Made by a program: the position numbers and the translations under genes. A stretch of 64,000 bases of DNA from Pseudonocardia oceani (lineage in GTDB: Bacteria > Actinomycetota > Actinomycetes > Mycobacteriales > Pseudonocardiaceae). Below the pieces are notes generated by a model, which worked only from the letters and a program-made list of their open reading frames with translations, was not told where the DNA came from and ran no database searches. The DNA lies in assembly GCF_019263585.2 (NCBI RefSeq), contig NZ_JADQDF010000001.1, positions 5,652,501 to 5,716,500 on the forward strand, written 5' to 3'. Shown piece by piece: positions 25,866-33,990 of the stretch. Each line of letters opens with the position of its first letter. The stretch's first letter is position 1.

Positions 25866-26342
25866 TCAGGTGCGCGTCAGCCGGGGGTTCAGGTCGTCGG
25901 CGGTCGGGGTCGCGCCGCCCTCGATCCGCCGGGCGAGGGCGTCGGCGTGGGCGGTGAGGCCGGGCAGGTCCAGGCGCGCGGGGGCGTCGCCGACCCAGCG
26001 GCGGACGTGGTCGGCGCCGCGGTCGAGCAGGGCGACGGCCCCCCGGGCGTTGCCGCGCTGGGCGTGCGTGAGGCCGACGGCGACCTGCGCGAGACCCCGC
26101 CACAACCCCCGCTCCGCCTCGGGCGCGGCCTTCCACGCCCCCTCCAGCACTTCGTGCGCGCCGAACGGCAGGCCGGCGTCGAGCAGGCGCTGGGCCTCGG
26201 CGACGGCCTCGTCCGCGGTGAGGACCAGGTCCTCGGGCACCCGCTCCACCCCGTCCGCCCCGTGCGGCAGCGGCCGCCCGGCGGCGTCCCGGGGGCGGGC
26301 GTTGCGCGCCCGCCCCGCCTCGTCCCGGTCGCGTGCGGTCAT
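25866..26342 (-). CDS. DUF309 domain protein
   Basis: A 158-residue protein with the DUF309 signature: AEAQRLLDAGLPFGAHEVLE, GAWKAAPEAERGLWRGLAQV and AVGLTHAQRGNARGAVALLD. The H-E-x-x-E-x-x-W pattern (HEVLEGAWK) is characteristic. The N-terminal about 40 residues are Arg/Pro-rich. DUF309 proteins are all-helical and have no established function. Start ATG 26342. Confidence 0.85.
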   Translation of the reverse strand: MTARDRDEAGRARNARPRDAAGRPLPHGADGVERVPEDLVLTADEAVAEAQRLLDAGLPFGAHEVLEGAWKAAPEAERGLWRGLAQVAVGLTHAQRGNARGAVALLDRGADHVRRWVGDAPARLDLPGLTAHADALARRIEGGATPTADDLNPRLTRT

Positions 26343-26445
26343 CGGACCAGGGTGTCAGCAACGCGGCGCGACCACCGGACGGGCGCACCACGGGCGAAGG
26401 GTGGCGGTGGGCGTCGAGGGGTCGTGCAGAGGCTCACGACCGCGG

Positions 26446-26519
26446 TGCCCCCGGTGCGATTCGAACGCACACTGGGTGGGTTTTGAATCCACTGTCTCTG
26501 CCGGTTGGACTACGGGGGC
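26446..26519 (-). tRNA. tRNA-Leu(CAA) with short variable loop
   Basis: A 74-nt cloverleaf on the minus strand. The acceptor pairs GCCCCCG with CGGGGGC, discriminator A. The anticodon arm is GTGGA-TTCAAAA-CCCAC, giving anticodon CAA (Leu), with an A-C mismatch at the base pair closing the loop. The T arm is perfect (GTGCG-TTCGAAT-CGCAC). Only about five bases (CCAGT) separate the anticodon and T arms, whereas tRNA-Leu normally has a long class II variable arm. The encoded 3' end is not CCA. It precedes pdtaR by about 118 bp on the opposite strand. Confidence 0.8.
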
Positions 26520-26636
26520 GGCGAAGGTCACGATAGCGGGTGGCCCGATCGCCCCGGATCACAGCAGGCGGCCTCTGTCGGGCCGATACCCTGGACGCTT
26601 CCGGTTCCACCCCCGTCCGGTGTGAGGAGATGCCCG

Positions 26637-27272
26637 GTGACCCAGTCGGTTTCCGAGGAGAGCAGCCCCGTGGAGGCCACCGCACCGGTGGTCGGCCTGC
26701 GCGTGCTGGTGGTCGAGGACGAGGCGCTGATCCGCCTGGACCTCACCGAGATGCTGCGCGAGGAGGGCTACGTCGTCGCGGGCGAGGCCGGTGACGGCGA
26801 GCAGGCGGTGAAGCTCGCGCGCGAGCTCTCGCCCGACGTCGTGATCATGGACGTCAAGATGCCGAAGGTCGACGGCATCGCCGCGGCCGGGGAGATCGTG
26901 GGGGAGCGCATCGCGCCCGTCGTCATGCTGACGGCGTTCAGCCAGCGCGAGCTCATCGAGCAGGCGCGCGACGCCGGCGCGATGGCGTACCTGGTCAAGC
27001 CGTTCGCCCGCCACGAGCTCGTGCCGGCGATCGAGCTTGCCGTGTCGCGGTTCTCGGAGAAGAAGGCCCTGGAGGACGAGGTCGCGACGCTGACCGACCG
27101 CCTCGAGACCCGCAAGCTCGTCGACCGGGCCAAGGGCCTGCTGATGAGCCGCCAGTCGATGTCGGAGCCCGACGCCTTCCGCTGGATCCAGCGCACGGCG
27201 ATGGACCGCCGCACGACGATGAAGGCCGTCGCGGAGGCCGTGGTCGAGGGGTTGAACCCGCCGCGGGCCTGA
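26637..27272 (+). CDS. pdtaR: ANTAR-domain response regulator (PdtaR-like)
   Basis: A 211-residue protein. The receiver domain covers about residues 20-140 (RVLVVEDEALIRLDLTEMLR, VVIMDVKMPKVDGIAAAGEI with the phospho-Asp, MAYLVKPFARHEL with the switch Lys). The C-terminal ANTAR RNA-binding domain (KLVDRAKGLLMSRQSMSEPD, AFRWIQRTAMDRRTTMKAVA) has the conserved helices. PdtaR proteins act as antiterminators by binding paired hexaloop RNA hairpins when phosphorylated by PdtaS. Start GTG 26637 after gaggag. The cognate kinase gene is not in the window. Confidence 0.93.
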   Translation: MTQSVSEESSPVEATAPVVGLRVLVVEDEALIRLDLTEMLREEGYVVAGEAGDGEQAVKLARELSPDVVIMDVKMPKVDGIAAAGEIVGERIAPVVMLTAFSQRELIEQARDAGAMAYLVKPFARHELVPAIELAVSRFSEKKALEDEVATLTDRLETRKLVDRAKGLLMSRQSMSEPDAFRWIQRTAMDRRTTMKAVAEAVVEGLNPPRA

Positions 27273-27466
27273 TCTTCCCTCACGCACGGCTACGCACCTG
27301 ATCACGGTGCGCGATGTCCGAGTTGCGGTCCGGTAAAGGACGGCGGGGGGGTGGTGACGGGCCGTCCGCGGTCCGTCTAACGTCCCCGTCGCTTCCCACA
27401 AGGCGGGAGCGCCGTGGCGGTCGGGCGCCGCGAGATCGAAGTCGTGCAGTACGGAAGGACATCACC

Positions 27467-28693
27467 ATGAGTCGGAGGCGCGCAGTCGTCACCGCCGCGA
27501 TCCTCGCCGGGGGCCTCGTGCTCTCGGCCTGCGGTACGAACCGGGAAGAGGGTGGCGGCGCCGCCGGAGGTGCCTGCGACACGAGCAAGGGCACGCTGGT
27601 GGTCGGCATGGTCGCTCCGCTGTCCGGCCCCCTGTCGGCCCTGGGTCTCGGGATGCAGAACTCGGCCGACCTCGCGGTCGACCAGGCCAACCAGAACTGC
27701 ACCGTGCCGGGCTACGCCCTGCGCCTGCAGGCCGAGGACGACCAGTCCCAGCCGGCCATCGCAGCCAACGCGGCCACGCGGCTCGCGTCGGACCCCAACG
27801 TCGTCGGCGTCGTCGGCACGCTGAACTCCTCGACCGCGCAGACCGTGCAGCCGATCCTGCTCGAGCGCGGCATCGTCCAGATCTCCCCGGCGAACACCAA
27901 CCCCACCCTGACCCAGGGCGAGGCCTACGAGACCGCGCCGGCGCGGGCGTTCTCCAACTACTTCCGCGTCGCCACCACCGACGCCGTGCAGGGCCCGTTC
28001 GGTGCCCAGTACCTGGTCAACACCGCCGGCAAGAAGCGCATCGCCGTGATCGACGACGGCAAGACCTACGGGGCCGGCCTCGCCGCCGCCTTCGCCGCCG
28101 AGGCCACCCGCCTGGGCGCCGAGATCGTCTTCACCGGCAAGGTCGGCGAGAACGACACCGACTTCTCCGGCGTCGTCACCCAGGTCCGTGCCGCCACCCC
28201 GGACGCGGTCTACTACGGCGGCGAGTACCCCGCCGCGGGCCCGCTGTCGGCGCAGATCGCCCAGGGCGGCCTGGACATCCCGGTCATGGGCGGCGACGCC
28301 CTGATCAACGCCGAGTACGTCCCGCTGGGCGGTCGCGTCGGCGACCTGGGCACCAGCGTCGGCGCCCCGGCGGAGGACCTGGACAGCGCGCAGCAGTTCA
28401 TCACCGACTACGAGGCGGCGAACTACGTCGAGGGGTTCGAGACCTACGGCGCGCTGACCTACGACTCCACGAACATCATCATCAACTCGCTGGTCACGGC
28501 GCTGAACGGCGGCGACTGGTCCGAGGACACCCGCGCCGCGGTCGTCGAGGCCGTGCAGGCCACCGACTACCAGGGCGCGGCGGGTCCGGTCACCTTCGAC
28601 GAGTTCGGTGACACGACCAACAAGCTGCTGACGGTCTACACGGTCGAGGGCGACGCCTTCGTGCCGCTGGAGACGGGCACCTACGAGGGCTGA
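27467..28693 (+). CDS. livK: Branched-chain amino acid ABC transporter substrate-binding lipoprotein
   Basis: A 408-residue periplasmic-binding-protein type I (Peripla_BP_6). A lipoprotein signal with lipobox LSAC-G at about residue 23 follows MSRRRAVVTAAILAGG. The mature domain begins LVVGMVAPLSGPLSALGLGM and shows SADLAVDQANQN, VVGVVGTLNSSTAQTVQPIL and KKRIAVIDDGKTYGAGLAAA blocks. Start ATG 27467 with ggaagg upstream. A possible -10 (TAACGT at 27378-27383) lies 84 bp upstream. It is first in a five-gene operon and separated from livH by a strong hairpin, as expected for the most abundant component. Confidence 0.93.
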   Translation: MSRRRAVVTAAILAGGLVLSACGTNREEGGGAAGGACDTSKGTLVVGMVAPLSGPLSALGLGMQNSADLAVDQANQNCTVPGYALRLQAEDDQSQPAIAANAATRLASDPNVVGVVGTLNSSTAQTVQPILLERGIVQISPANTNPTLTQGEAYETAPARAFSNYFRVATTDAVQGPFGAQYLVNTAGKKRIAVIDDGKTYGAGLAAAFAAEATRLGAEIVFTGKVGENDTDFSGVVTQVRAATPDAVYYGGEYPAAGPLSAQIAQGGLDIPVMGGDALINAEYVPLGGRVGDLGTSVGAPAEDLDSAQQFITDYEAANYVEGFETYGALTYDSTNIIINSLVTALNGGDWSEDTRAAVVEAVQATDYQGAAGPVTFDEFGDTTNKLLTVYTVEGDAFVPLETGTYEG

Positions 28694-28747
28694 CCTCCGG
28701 GTCAGTCGGTGAGCGACCCCGACCAGGGGCCGCACTGTTCGAGCCGA

Positions 28748-28782
28748 GCGGTGGGGGCGGGCCACGAGCCCGCCCCCACCGC
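28748..28782 (+). terminator. Intra-operon hairpin between livK and livH (attenuator/stabiliser)
   Basis: A perfect 15-bp stem (gcggtgggggcgggc and its complement) with a 5-nt loop, 54 bases after the livK stop and just before the livH ribosome binding site. It can act as a partial terminator or 3'-end stabiliser, raising livK transcript over livHMGF. Confidence 0.7.
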
Positions 28783-28803
28783 GGCGCGTAGGAGGGACCC
28801 CTC

Positions 28804-29736
28804 TTGCTGTCCACGTTCCTGTCCCAGGTCGTCAACGGCCTGATCCTGGGGTCGTTGATCGGGCTCATCGCCCTGGGCTACACGATGGTCTACGGGATCA
28901 TCCAGCTCATCAACTTCGCCCACGGCGAGGTCTTCATGGTCGGCTCCTACGGCGGCCTGGCCATGTTCACCTACCTGCTCCCCACCGCCATCCAGAACCA
29001 GTGGTGGTTCGCGCTGCCGCTGCTGCTCGTCGCGGGCGCCGGCATCGCCGTGATCGTCGCGGTGCTCATGGAGCGCTTCGCCTACCGGCCGCTGCGCAAC
29101 GCCCCCCGGCTCGCCCCGCTGATCACCGCGCTCGGCGTGTCCGTCGCGCTGCAGGAGGCGGTCCGGGTCTTCTACCCGAACGCCACCGCGGCCGTGCCGT
29201 TCCCCAAGGTGTTCGTCGAGGGCACGCTCGCGATCCCGGTCGGTGACGGCATCGTCCCGATCCGCTACACCGGCGTGCTCATCATCGTGGTGTCGCTGGT
29301 GCTGGCCTTCGCGCTCAACACGTTCGTCAACGGCTCCCGCATGGGCCGCGCGATGCGCGCCACCTCCCAGGACCGCGACGTCGCGCGCCTCATGGGCATC
29401 AACCCCGACCGCGTCATCGTCCTGACCTTCGTCCTCGGCGCGGCCCTGGCCGGCGTCGCGGGCATCCTGTACGGCGCGGACCTCGGCCTGATCAACATCA
29501 ACATCGGCCTGCAGAACGGACTGTTCGCGTTCACCGCGGCCGTGCTCGGCGGGATCGGCAACATCAAGGGCGCCGTCGCGGGCGGCCTGGTGATCGGCCT
29601 GGTCAAGACCCTCGGCGGGCAGTACCTGCCCGGGGGCAGCCCCTACGACTACGTCTGGATCTTCGTGGTGCTGATCGCGGTGCTGGTCTTCCGTCCGCAG
29701 GGCTTCTTCGGCGAGACGGAGCGGGTGCGCGCATGA
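28804..29736 (+). CDS. livH: Branched-chain amino acid ABC transporter permease LivH
   Basis: A 310-residue LivH-type permease with about eight membrane helices. Family blocks are GLIALGYTMVYGIIQLINFA HGE (the EAA-loop precursor) and MRATSQDRDVARLMGINPDR, followed by TAAVLGGIGNIKGAVAGGLV and VLVFRPQGFFGE. Start TTG 28804, supported by ggaggg ten bases upstream. The stop overlaps the livM ATG (ATGA). Confidence 0.94.
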   Translation: MLSTFLSQVVNGLILGSLIGLIALGYTMVYGIIQLINFAHGEVFMVGSYGGLAMFTYLLPTAIQNQWWFALPLLLVAGAGIAVIVAVLMERFAYRPLRNAPRLAPLITALGVSVALQEAVRVFYPNATAAVPFPKVFVEGTLAIPVGDGIVPIRYTGVLIIVVSLVLAFALNTFVNGSRMGRAMRATSQDRDVARLMGINPDRVIVLTFVLGAALAGVAGILYGADLGLININIGLQNGLFAFTAAVLGGIGNIKGAVAGGLVIGLVKTLGGQYLPGGSPYDYVWIFVVLIAVLVFRPQGFFGETERVRA

Positions 29737-31508
29737 GCCTCCTCGAGAAGGAGCGGGCGGCCCCGACCCCCGCACCGTCCGGTCGCCTGGCCGCGCTCGC
29801 CGCCTACGCCACGCCGCTGCGCGTGGCAGGCGCCCTGCTGACGATCGTCGGCGCCTACCTGCCCTGGGCCACCTTCGTGCTCAACGAGGGCCCCTACCCC
29901 GAGCAGGCGACGCTCGAGTTCTTCACGGTGCCCTTCGGGGTCACCGGGTTCCGGCTGCACCTGGTGTTGTTCGGGATCGCCGCGCTCGTCGTGGCGCTCG
30001 CGGCCGTCCCCGCGAAGGGCCGCATCCTGCGGGCCGTCGGGATCGGCGTCATCGCGGTCAGCGTCGTCAACGGCCTGTTCATCGTGGCCGAGGGCGGCGG
30101 TTTCGGAGCGATCACCGTGGCCGACGGGGTCGCCTTCGGCGCGATCGTCGCGCTGGTCGGCGGCGTGCTGCTCGTCGTCGGGGCGGTGGCCGGGGGCGTC
30201 GAGCCCCAGCCGGTGTGGGACCGCCGGCTCAACACGTGGGTCGAGCGGGCCCTGCTGATCGTGGTCTTCGTGCTCCTGCTGCTGCTCGTCGCGGCGGTGC
30301 TCACCAGCGGCGGGCAGGGCGGCGGCGCGGTCTACGCCGGTCCGATCTTCCTGTCCTTCCTCGGCGCGGTCGGCGGCCTGATGGCCGCCCTCTCGGCGGC
30401 GGGCGTGCTGGGCTGGGTCACGGCGATGACGGAGCGGCACCGCATCTACAGCGTGCTGCTGCTCCTGGTCACGGCGCTGCTGCTGCCGCTGACGTCGGCG
30501 GGCACTGAGTACTGGATGACGGTCGCGGCCACCATCGGCGTGTACGCCGCCACCGCGATCGGGCTCAACATCGTCGTCGGGCTCGCGGGCCTGCTCGACC
30601 TCGGCTACGTCGCGTTCCTGGGCATCGGCGCGTTCGTCGCGGCGAACCTGTCCGGCGCGGCGGCGTCGTCGATCGGCATCACGCTCCCGTTCCCGCTGGT
30701 CATGATCATCTCCGCGATCGTCGCGGGCATCTTCGGCGCCATCGTCGGCTCGCCGACGCTGCGCGTGCGCGGTGACTACCTGGCCATCGTGACGCTGGCG
30801 TTCGGCGAGATCTTCGTCCGCAGCGCGCAGAACAACATCGGCGGGCTCACGGGCGGCTCGAACGCGATCCCCGGCATTCCGCCGGTGTCGCTGTTCGGCA
30901 CCGACTTCAACGACGGCGTGGAGATCGGCGGGCTCGAGCTGCCGCCGGGCTTCCTCTACTACGTGCTGATCGTCCTGATCATCTCCGTGGTCATGGTGAT
31001 CTTCGCGAACCTCAAGTTCTCCCGGCTGGGCCGGGCGTGGATCGCGATCCGCGAGGACGAGGACGCCGCCCGGGCCATGGGCATCCGCACCGGCCCGATC
31101 AAGATCCTCGCGTTCCTCATCGGCGCGATGCTGGCCGGGCTGGCCGGGGCGTTCTACGCCCACAAGCTCGGCACGGTCTCCTACGAGAGCTTCCGGTTCC
31201 TGGAGTCGGTCACGCTGCTCGCGGCCGTCATCCTCGGCGGCATGGGTACCATCCCGGGCGCCGTGCTCGGGGCGTCGGTGCTGTTCGTGCTGCCGGAGAA
31301 GCTGCGCGAGTTCTCCGAGTACCGGCTCCTGTTGTTCGGCATCGCGCTCGTGCTCATCATGCGGTTCCGACCGCAGGGCATCCTGCCCGACGCGCACCGC
31401 CGCGCCGAGCTGGCGCCGGACACGGACCCGTCGATCGTGGCGGCCGAGCACCAGGGCGCGGAGCACGGGGCCGCCGGTCCCACCGGCGGGAAGGGGGCGT
31501 CGTCGTGA
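29733..31508 (+). CDS. livM: Branched-chain amino acid ABC transporter permease LivM with N-terminal membrane extension
   Basis: A 591-residue protein. The canonical LivM domain starts near residue 245 (VYAATAIGLNIVVGLAGLLD LGYVAFLGIGA) and includes AIREDEDAARAMGIRTGPIK and AVILGGMGTIPGAVLGAS. The first about 240 residues add roughly six hydrophobic segments in pairs (ALLTIVGAYLPWATFVL, LHLVLFGIAALVVALAAV and others) not present in enteric LivM. Long LivM forms of this kind occur in actinobacteria. The C-terminal about 40 residues are charged and cytoplasmic. Coupled to both neighbours by 4-bp overlaps. Confidence 0.93.
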   Translation: MSLLEKERAAPTPAPSGRLAALAAYATPLRVAGALLTIVGAYLPWATFVLNEGPYPEQATLEFFTVPFGVTGFRLHLVLFGIAALVVALAAVPAKGRILRAVGIGVIAVSVVNGLFIVAEGGGFGAITVADGVAFGAIVALVGGVLLVVGAVAGGVEPQPVWDRRLNTWVERALLIVVFVLLLLLVAAVLTSGGQGGGAVYAGPIFLSFLGAVGGLMAALSAAGVLGWVTAMTERHRIYSVLLLLVTALLLPLTSAGTEYWMTVAATIGVYAATAIGLNIVVGLAGLLDLGYVAFLGIGAFVAANLSGAAASSIGITLPFPLVMIISAIVAGIFGAIVGSPTLRVRGDYLAIVTLAFGEIFVRSAQNNIGGLTGGSNAIPGIPPVSLFGTDFNDGVEIGGLELPPGFLYYVLIVLIISVVMVIFANLKFSRLGRAWIAIREDEDAARAMGIRTGPIKILAFLIGAMLAGLAGAFYAHKLGTVSYESFRFLESVTLLAAVILGGMGTIPGAVLGASVLFVLPEKLREFSEYRLLLFGIALVLIMRFRPQGILPDAHRRAELAPDTDPSIVAAEHQGAEHGAAGPTGGKGASS

Positions 31509-32311
31509 CCGACCCGATCCTGGCGGCCACCGGCGTCACCATGAAGTTCGGCGGGCTCACCGCGCTCGACGACGTGTCCTTCGGGCTGTCGGAGGGCGAG
31601 GTCATCGGGCTCATCGGGCCGAACGGCGCCGGCAAGACGACGCTGTTCAACTGCCTGACCGGCCTGTACTCGCCGACGGCGGGGCAGGTCGCGCTGCGCG
31701 GCAAGCAGCTGCCCGAGGACCCGGCGAAGGTCACCGAGCTCGGCGTGGCCCGCACGTTCCAGAACATCCGCCTGTTCCCGTCGATGACGGCCACGGAGAA
31801 CGTCCTGGTCGGGCGGCACTCGCGGATGAAGCAGAGCCCGCTCTCGTCCCTGCTGCACGGGCCGGGCTTCCGGCGCAGCGAGGCCGAGGCGGCAGCGCGC
31901 GCCGCGGAGCTGCTGGAGTTCGTCAACCTCAGCCGGTTCTCCGACGAGCTCGCCCGCAACCTGCCCTACGGCGATCAGCGGCGGCTCGAGATCGCCCGCG
32001 CGCTGGCCACCGACCCGTCCGTCCTCCTGCTCGACGAGCCCACCGCGGGCATGAACGCGCAGGAGACTGAGGTGACCCGCCGGCTCATCTTCGCGATCCG
32101 CGACCTGGGCATCTCGGTGGTCGTCATCGAGCACGACACCAAGTTCATCTTCACGCTGTGCGACCGGGTGCTGGTGCTGGTGCAGGGCGAGCTGCTCGTC
32201 GAGGGCACGCCGGACGAGGTGCGGGGCGACCCGCGCGTCGTCGAGGCCTACCTCGGGGCGCCGCCGGAGGAAGTCGACGCGCAGATCCACGCGGGGGAGC
32301 AGCAGCCGTGA
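31505..32311 (+). CDS. livG: Branched-chain amino acid ABC transporter ATP-binding protein LivG
   Basis: A 268-residue ABC ATPase starting at GTG 31505, which overlaps the livM stop. Walker A is GPNGAGKTT, the signature is LPYGDQRRLEIARAL, Walker B is VLLLDEPTAGMN and the H-loop is VIEHDTKFIF. The motif MKFGGLTALDDVSF and the TFQNIRLFPSMTATENVLVG Q-loop region are typical of LivG. It energises the LivHM permease with LivF. Confidence 0.95.
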   Translation: MTDPILAATGVTMKFGGLTALDDVSFGLSEGEVIGLIGPNGAGKTTLFNCLTGLYSPTAGQVALRGKQLPEDPAKVTELGVARTFQNIRLFPSMTATENVLVGRHSRMKQSPLSSLLHGPGFRRSEAEAAARAAELLEFVNLSRFSDELARNLPYGDQRRLEIARALATDPSVLLLDEPTAGMNAQETEVTRRLIFAIRDLGISVVVIEHDTKFIFTLCDRVLVLVQGELLVEGTPDEVRGDPRVVEAYLGAPPEEVDAQIHAGEQQP

Positions 32312-33030
32312 GCTTTCTGGAGGTCACCGACCTGACGGTCGCCTACGGCGCGATCCAGGCCGTCCGCGGCGTGTCGTTCTCGGTGGAGCAGGGGCAGATC
32401 GTCAGCCTCATCGGCAGCAACGGGGCGGGCAAGACCACGACGCTCCGGACGATCTCGGGCCTGCTGCGCCCGGTCACGGGATCGGTCACGCTCGACGGCA
32501 AGCCGATCCACGCCCTGCCCGCGCACGAGATCCTCGGGCTCGGGGTGGCGCACAGCCCCGAGGGCAGGCGGCTGTTCGCGCGGATGACGGTGGAGGAGAA
32601 CCTCCGCCTCGGCGCCTACACCCGATCCGACGAGCCGGGCATCCTGTCCGACCTCGACCGCATCTACGACCTGTTCCCGGTGCTCGGCGAGCGCCGCCGG
32701 AACAAGGCCGGCCTGTTCTCCGGCGGCGAGCAGCAGATGCTCGCCATCGGGCGGGCGCTGATGTCGCGGCCGAAGCTGCTGATGCTCGACGAGCCGTCGA
32801 TGGGTCTCTCGCCGATCATGACGCAGAAGATCTTCTCGACGGTCCGCGAGCTGCGCGCCGAGGGCACCACGGTGCTGCTCGTCGAGCAGAACGCGCTGGC
32901 GGCGCTCGCGCTGTCGGACCACGCGTACGTCATCGACCTGGGACGCACCACGCTCTCGGGCACCGGGCCGGAGCTGCTCGCCGACCCGCGCGTCCAGGAG
33001 GCCTACCTGGGCGAGGGCGTCGCGAACTGA
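32308..33030 (+). CDS. livF: Branched-chain amino acid ABC transporter ATP-binding protein LivF
   Basis: A 240-residue ABC ATPase, GTG 32308 overlapping the livG stop. Walker A is GSNGAGKTT, the signature is FSGGEQQMLAIGRAL, Walker B is LLMLDEPSMGLSP and the H-loop VEQNALAAL. LAHSPEGR-type text (VAHSPEGRRLFARMTVEENL) is diagnostic for LivF. Last gene of the liv operon; it converges on a cupin gene nine bases away. Confidence 0.95.
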   Translation: MSFLEVTDLTVAYGAIQAVRGVSFSVEQGQIVSLIGSNGAGKTTTLRTISGLLRPVTGSVTLDGKPIHALPAHEILGLGVAHSPEGRRLFARMTVEENLRLGAYTRSDEPGILSDLDRIYDLFPVLGERRRNKAGLFSGGEQQMLAIGRALMSRPKLLMLDEPSMGLSPIMTQKIFSTVRELRAEGTTVLLVEQNALAALALSDHAYVIDLGRTTLSGTGPELLADPRVQEAYLGEGVAN

Positions 33031-33038
33031 GGGCCACC

Positions 33039-33530
33039 TCAGGGCAGGTCGCGCAGGTTGACCTGGTCGTGCCGCGCCGCCAGCTCGTCGATCTCCTCGA
33101 CGGTCGGCGGCCGGTCCCGGGTCGCCAGCGCGGCCATCTCGGCGAAGTACTCCTCCCGCGGCTGCCCGGCCGGGGAGAACAGGATGAGGAAGCGCGCCCC
33201 GTCGTCGCCCTCGGGGTGGAAGGCGTGGACGCCGCGCCGCGGCACCCGGACCAGGTCCCCGGGTGCCGCGGACGTCCACCGGTCCCCGGTGCGGACGGCG
33301 AGCCGGCCCGACAGCACGTAGAACGACTCGCTGAACCCCTCGTGGTAGTGCGGCACCGGGCCGGGCGAGCCGGCGGGGAGTCGGGCCTCGAACAGGCCGT
33401 ACTCCTCGTCGGTGACCGACCCGGGGGCCAGCAGCACGGTCGTCATCCCCGCGCTCACGATCCGTGGGACGTCCGCGGCGAGCCGCACCACGCCGTCGGG
33501 GTGGTCGCCGGCGTGGGGCAGGTAGGTCAT
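33039..33530 (-). CDS. Cupin-domain protein
   Basis: A 163-residue single-domain cupin. Motif 1 is PVPHYHEGFSESFYVLSGRL with two His and a Glu, and motif 2 is PRRGVHAFHPEGDDGARFLI. The C-terminus EEYFAEMAALATRDRPPTVE is conserved in this quercetinase-like actinobacterial group. The metal site is complete, so an enzymatic role is possible; the substrate is unknown. TAGCGT lies seven bases before the ATG at 33530. Confidence 0.82.
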   Translation of the reverse strand: MTYLPHAGDHPDGVVRLAADVPRIVSAGMTTVLLAPGSVTDEEYGLFEARLPAGSPGPVPHYHEGFSESFYVLSGRLAVRTGDRWTSAAPGDLVRVPRRGVHAFHPEGDDGARFLILFSPAGQPREEYFAEMAALATRDRPPTVEEIDELAARHDQVNLRDLP

Positions 33531-33537
33531 GGCTGCG

Positions 33538-33543
33538 ACGCTA
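33538..33543 (-). promoter_or_regulatory. TANNNT -10 box for the cupin gene
   Basis: TAGCGT on the minus strand, seven bases before the ATG at 33530, a leaderless arrangement. Confidence 0.55.
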
Positions 33544-33564
33544 GCGCGGCGGCACCGTCCGCGG

Positions 33565-33975
33565 TCAGGGCTTCGAGTCGCGGTGCAGGCAGGTCAGCTT
33601 CGCCGTGCAGACGCGGCGGCCGTCGTCGTCGGTGATGACGATCTCGCTGGTCGAGGTGGACCGGCCGACGTGGATCGGGCGGGCCACCCCGGTGACGAAC
33701 CCGGTGGTCGCCGAGCGGTGGTGGGTGCAGGCGAGCTCGAGCCCGACGGGGAACCGATCGGGCAGCGCGTGCAGCGCCGAGAGGGTCGATCCCAGCGTCT
33801 CGGCGAGCACCGCGCTCGCGCCGCCGTGCAACAGGCCGAAGGGCTGCTTGTTGCCCGCCACCGGCATCCGGCCGACGACCTCCTCGAGCGCCAGGCTCAC
33901 GAGCTCGATGCCCATGCGCTCGGCGAGCTGCTCGGTCGTCTGCATGGGCGGGAGGTCCTCGGGATCGATCGGCAC
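33565..33975 (-). CDS. PaaI-family hotdog-fold thioesterase
   Basis: A 136-residue hotdog thioesterase. The signature NKQPFGLLHGGASAVLAETL contains the catalytic HGG-x-x-x-x-x-E pattern, followed by VGLELACTHHRSATTGFVTG and GRSTSTSEIVITDDDGRRVC. Such enzymes hydrolyse acyl-CoA thioesters, for example phenylacetyl- or hydroxybenzoyl-CoA. A PaaI-like gene near rpsA is common in actinobacteria. Start GTG 33975 with TAGGGT seven bases upstream. Confidence 0.88.
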   Translation of the reverse strand: MPIDPEDLPPMQTTEQLAERMGIELVSLALEEVVGRMPVAGNKQPFGLLHGGASAVLAETLGSTLSALHALPDRFPVGLELACTHHRSATTGFVTGVARPIHVGRSTSTSEIVITDDDGRRVCTAKLTCLHRDSKP

Positions 33976-33982
33976 GCAGGAG

Positions 33983-33988
33983 ACCCTA
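33983..33988 (-). promoter_or_regulatory. TANNNT -10 box for the thioesterase gene
   Basis: TAGGGT on the minus strand, seven bases before GTG 33975, a leaderless arrangement. Confidence 0.5.
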
Positions 33989-33990
33989 GG

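Noticed and set aside
26446..26519. tRNA as an integration site for a mobile element
   Set aside because: No integrase gene and no visible duplicate of the tRNA 3' end lie nearby. The relaxase scar is more than 20 kb away.
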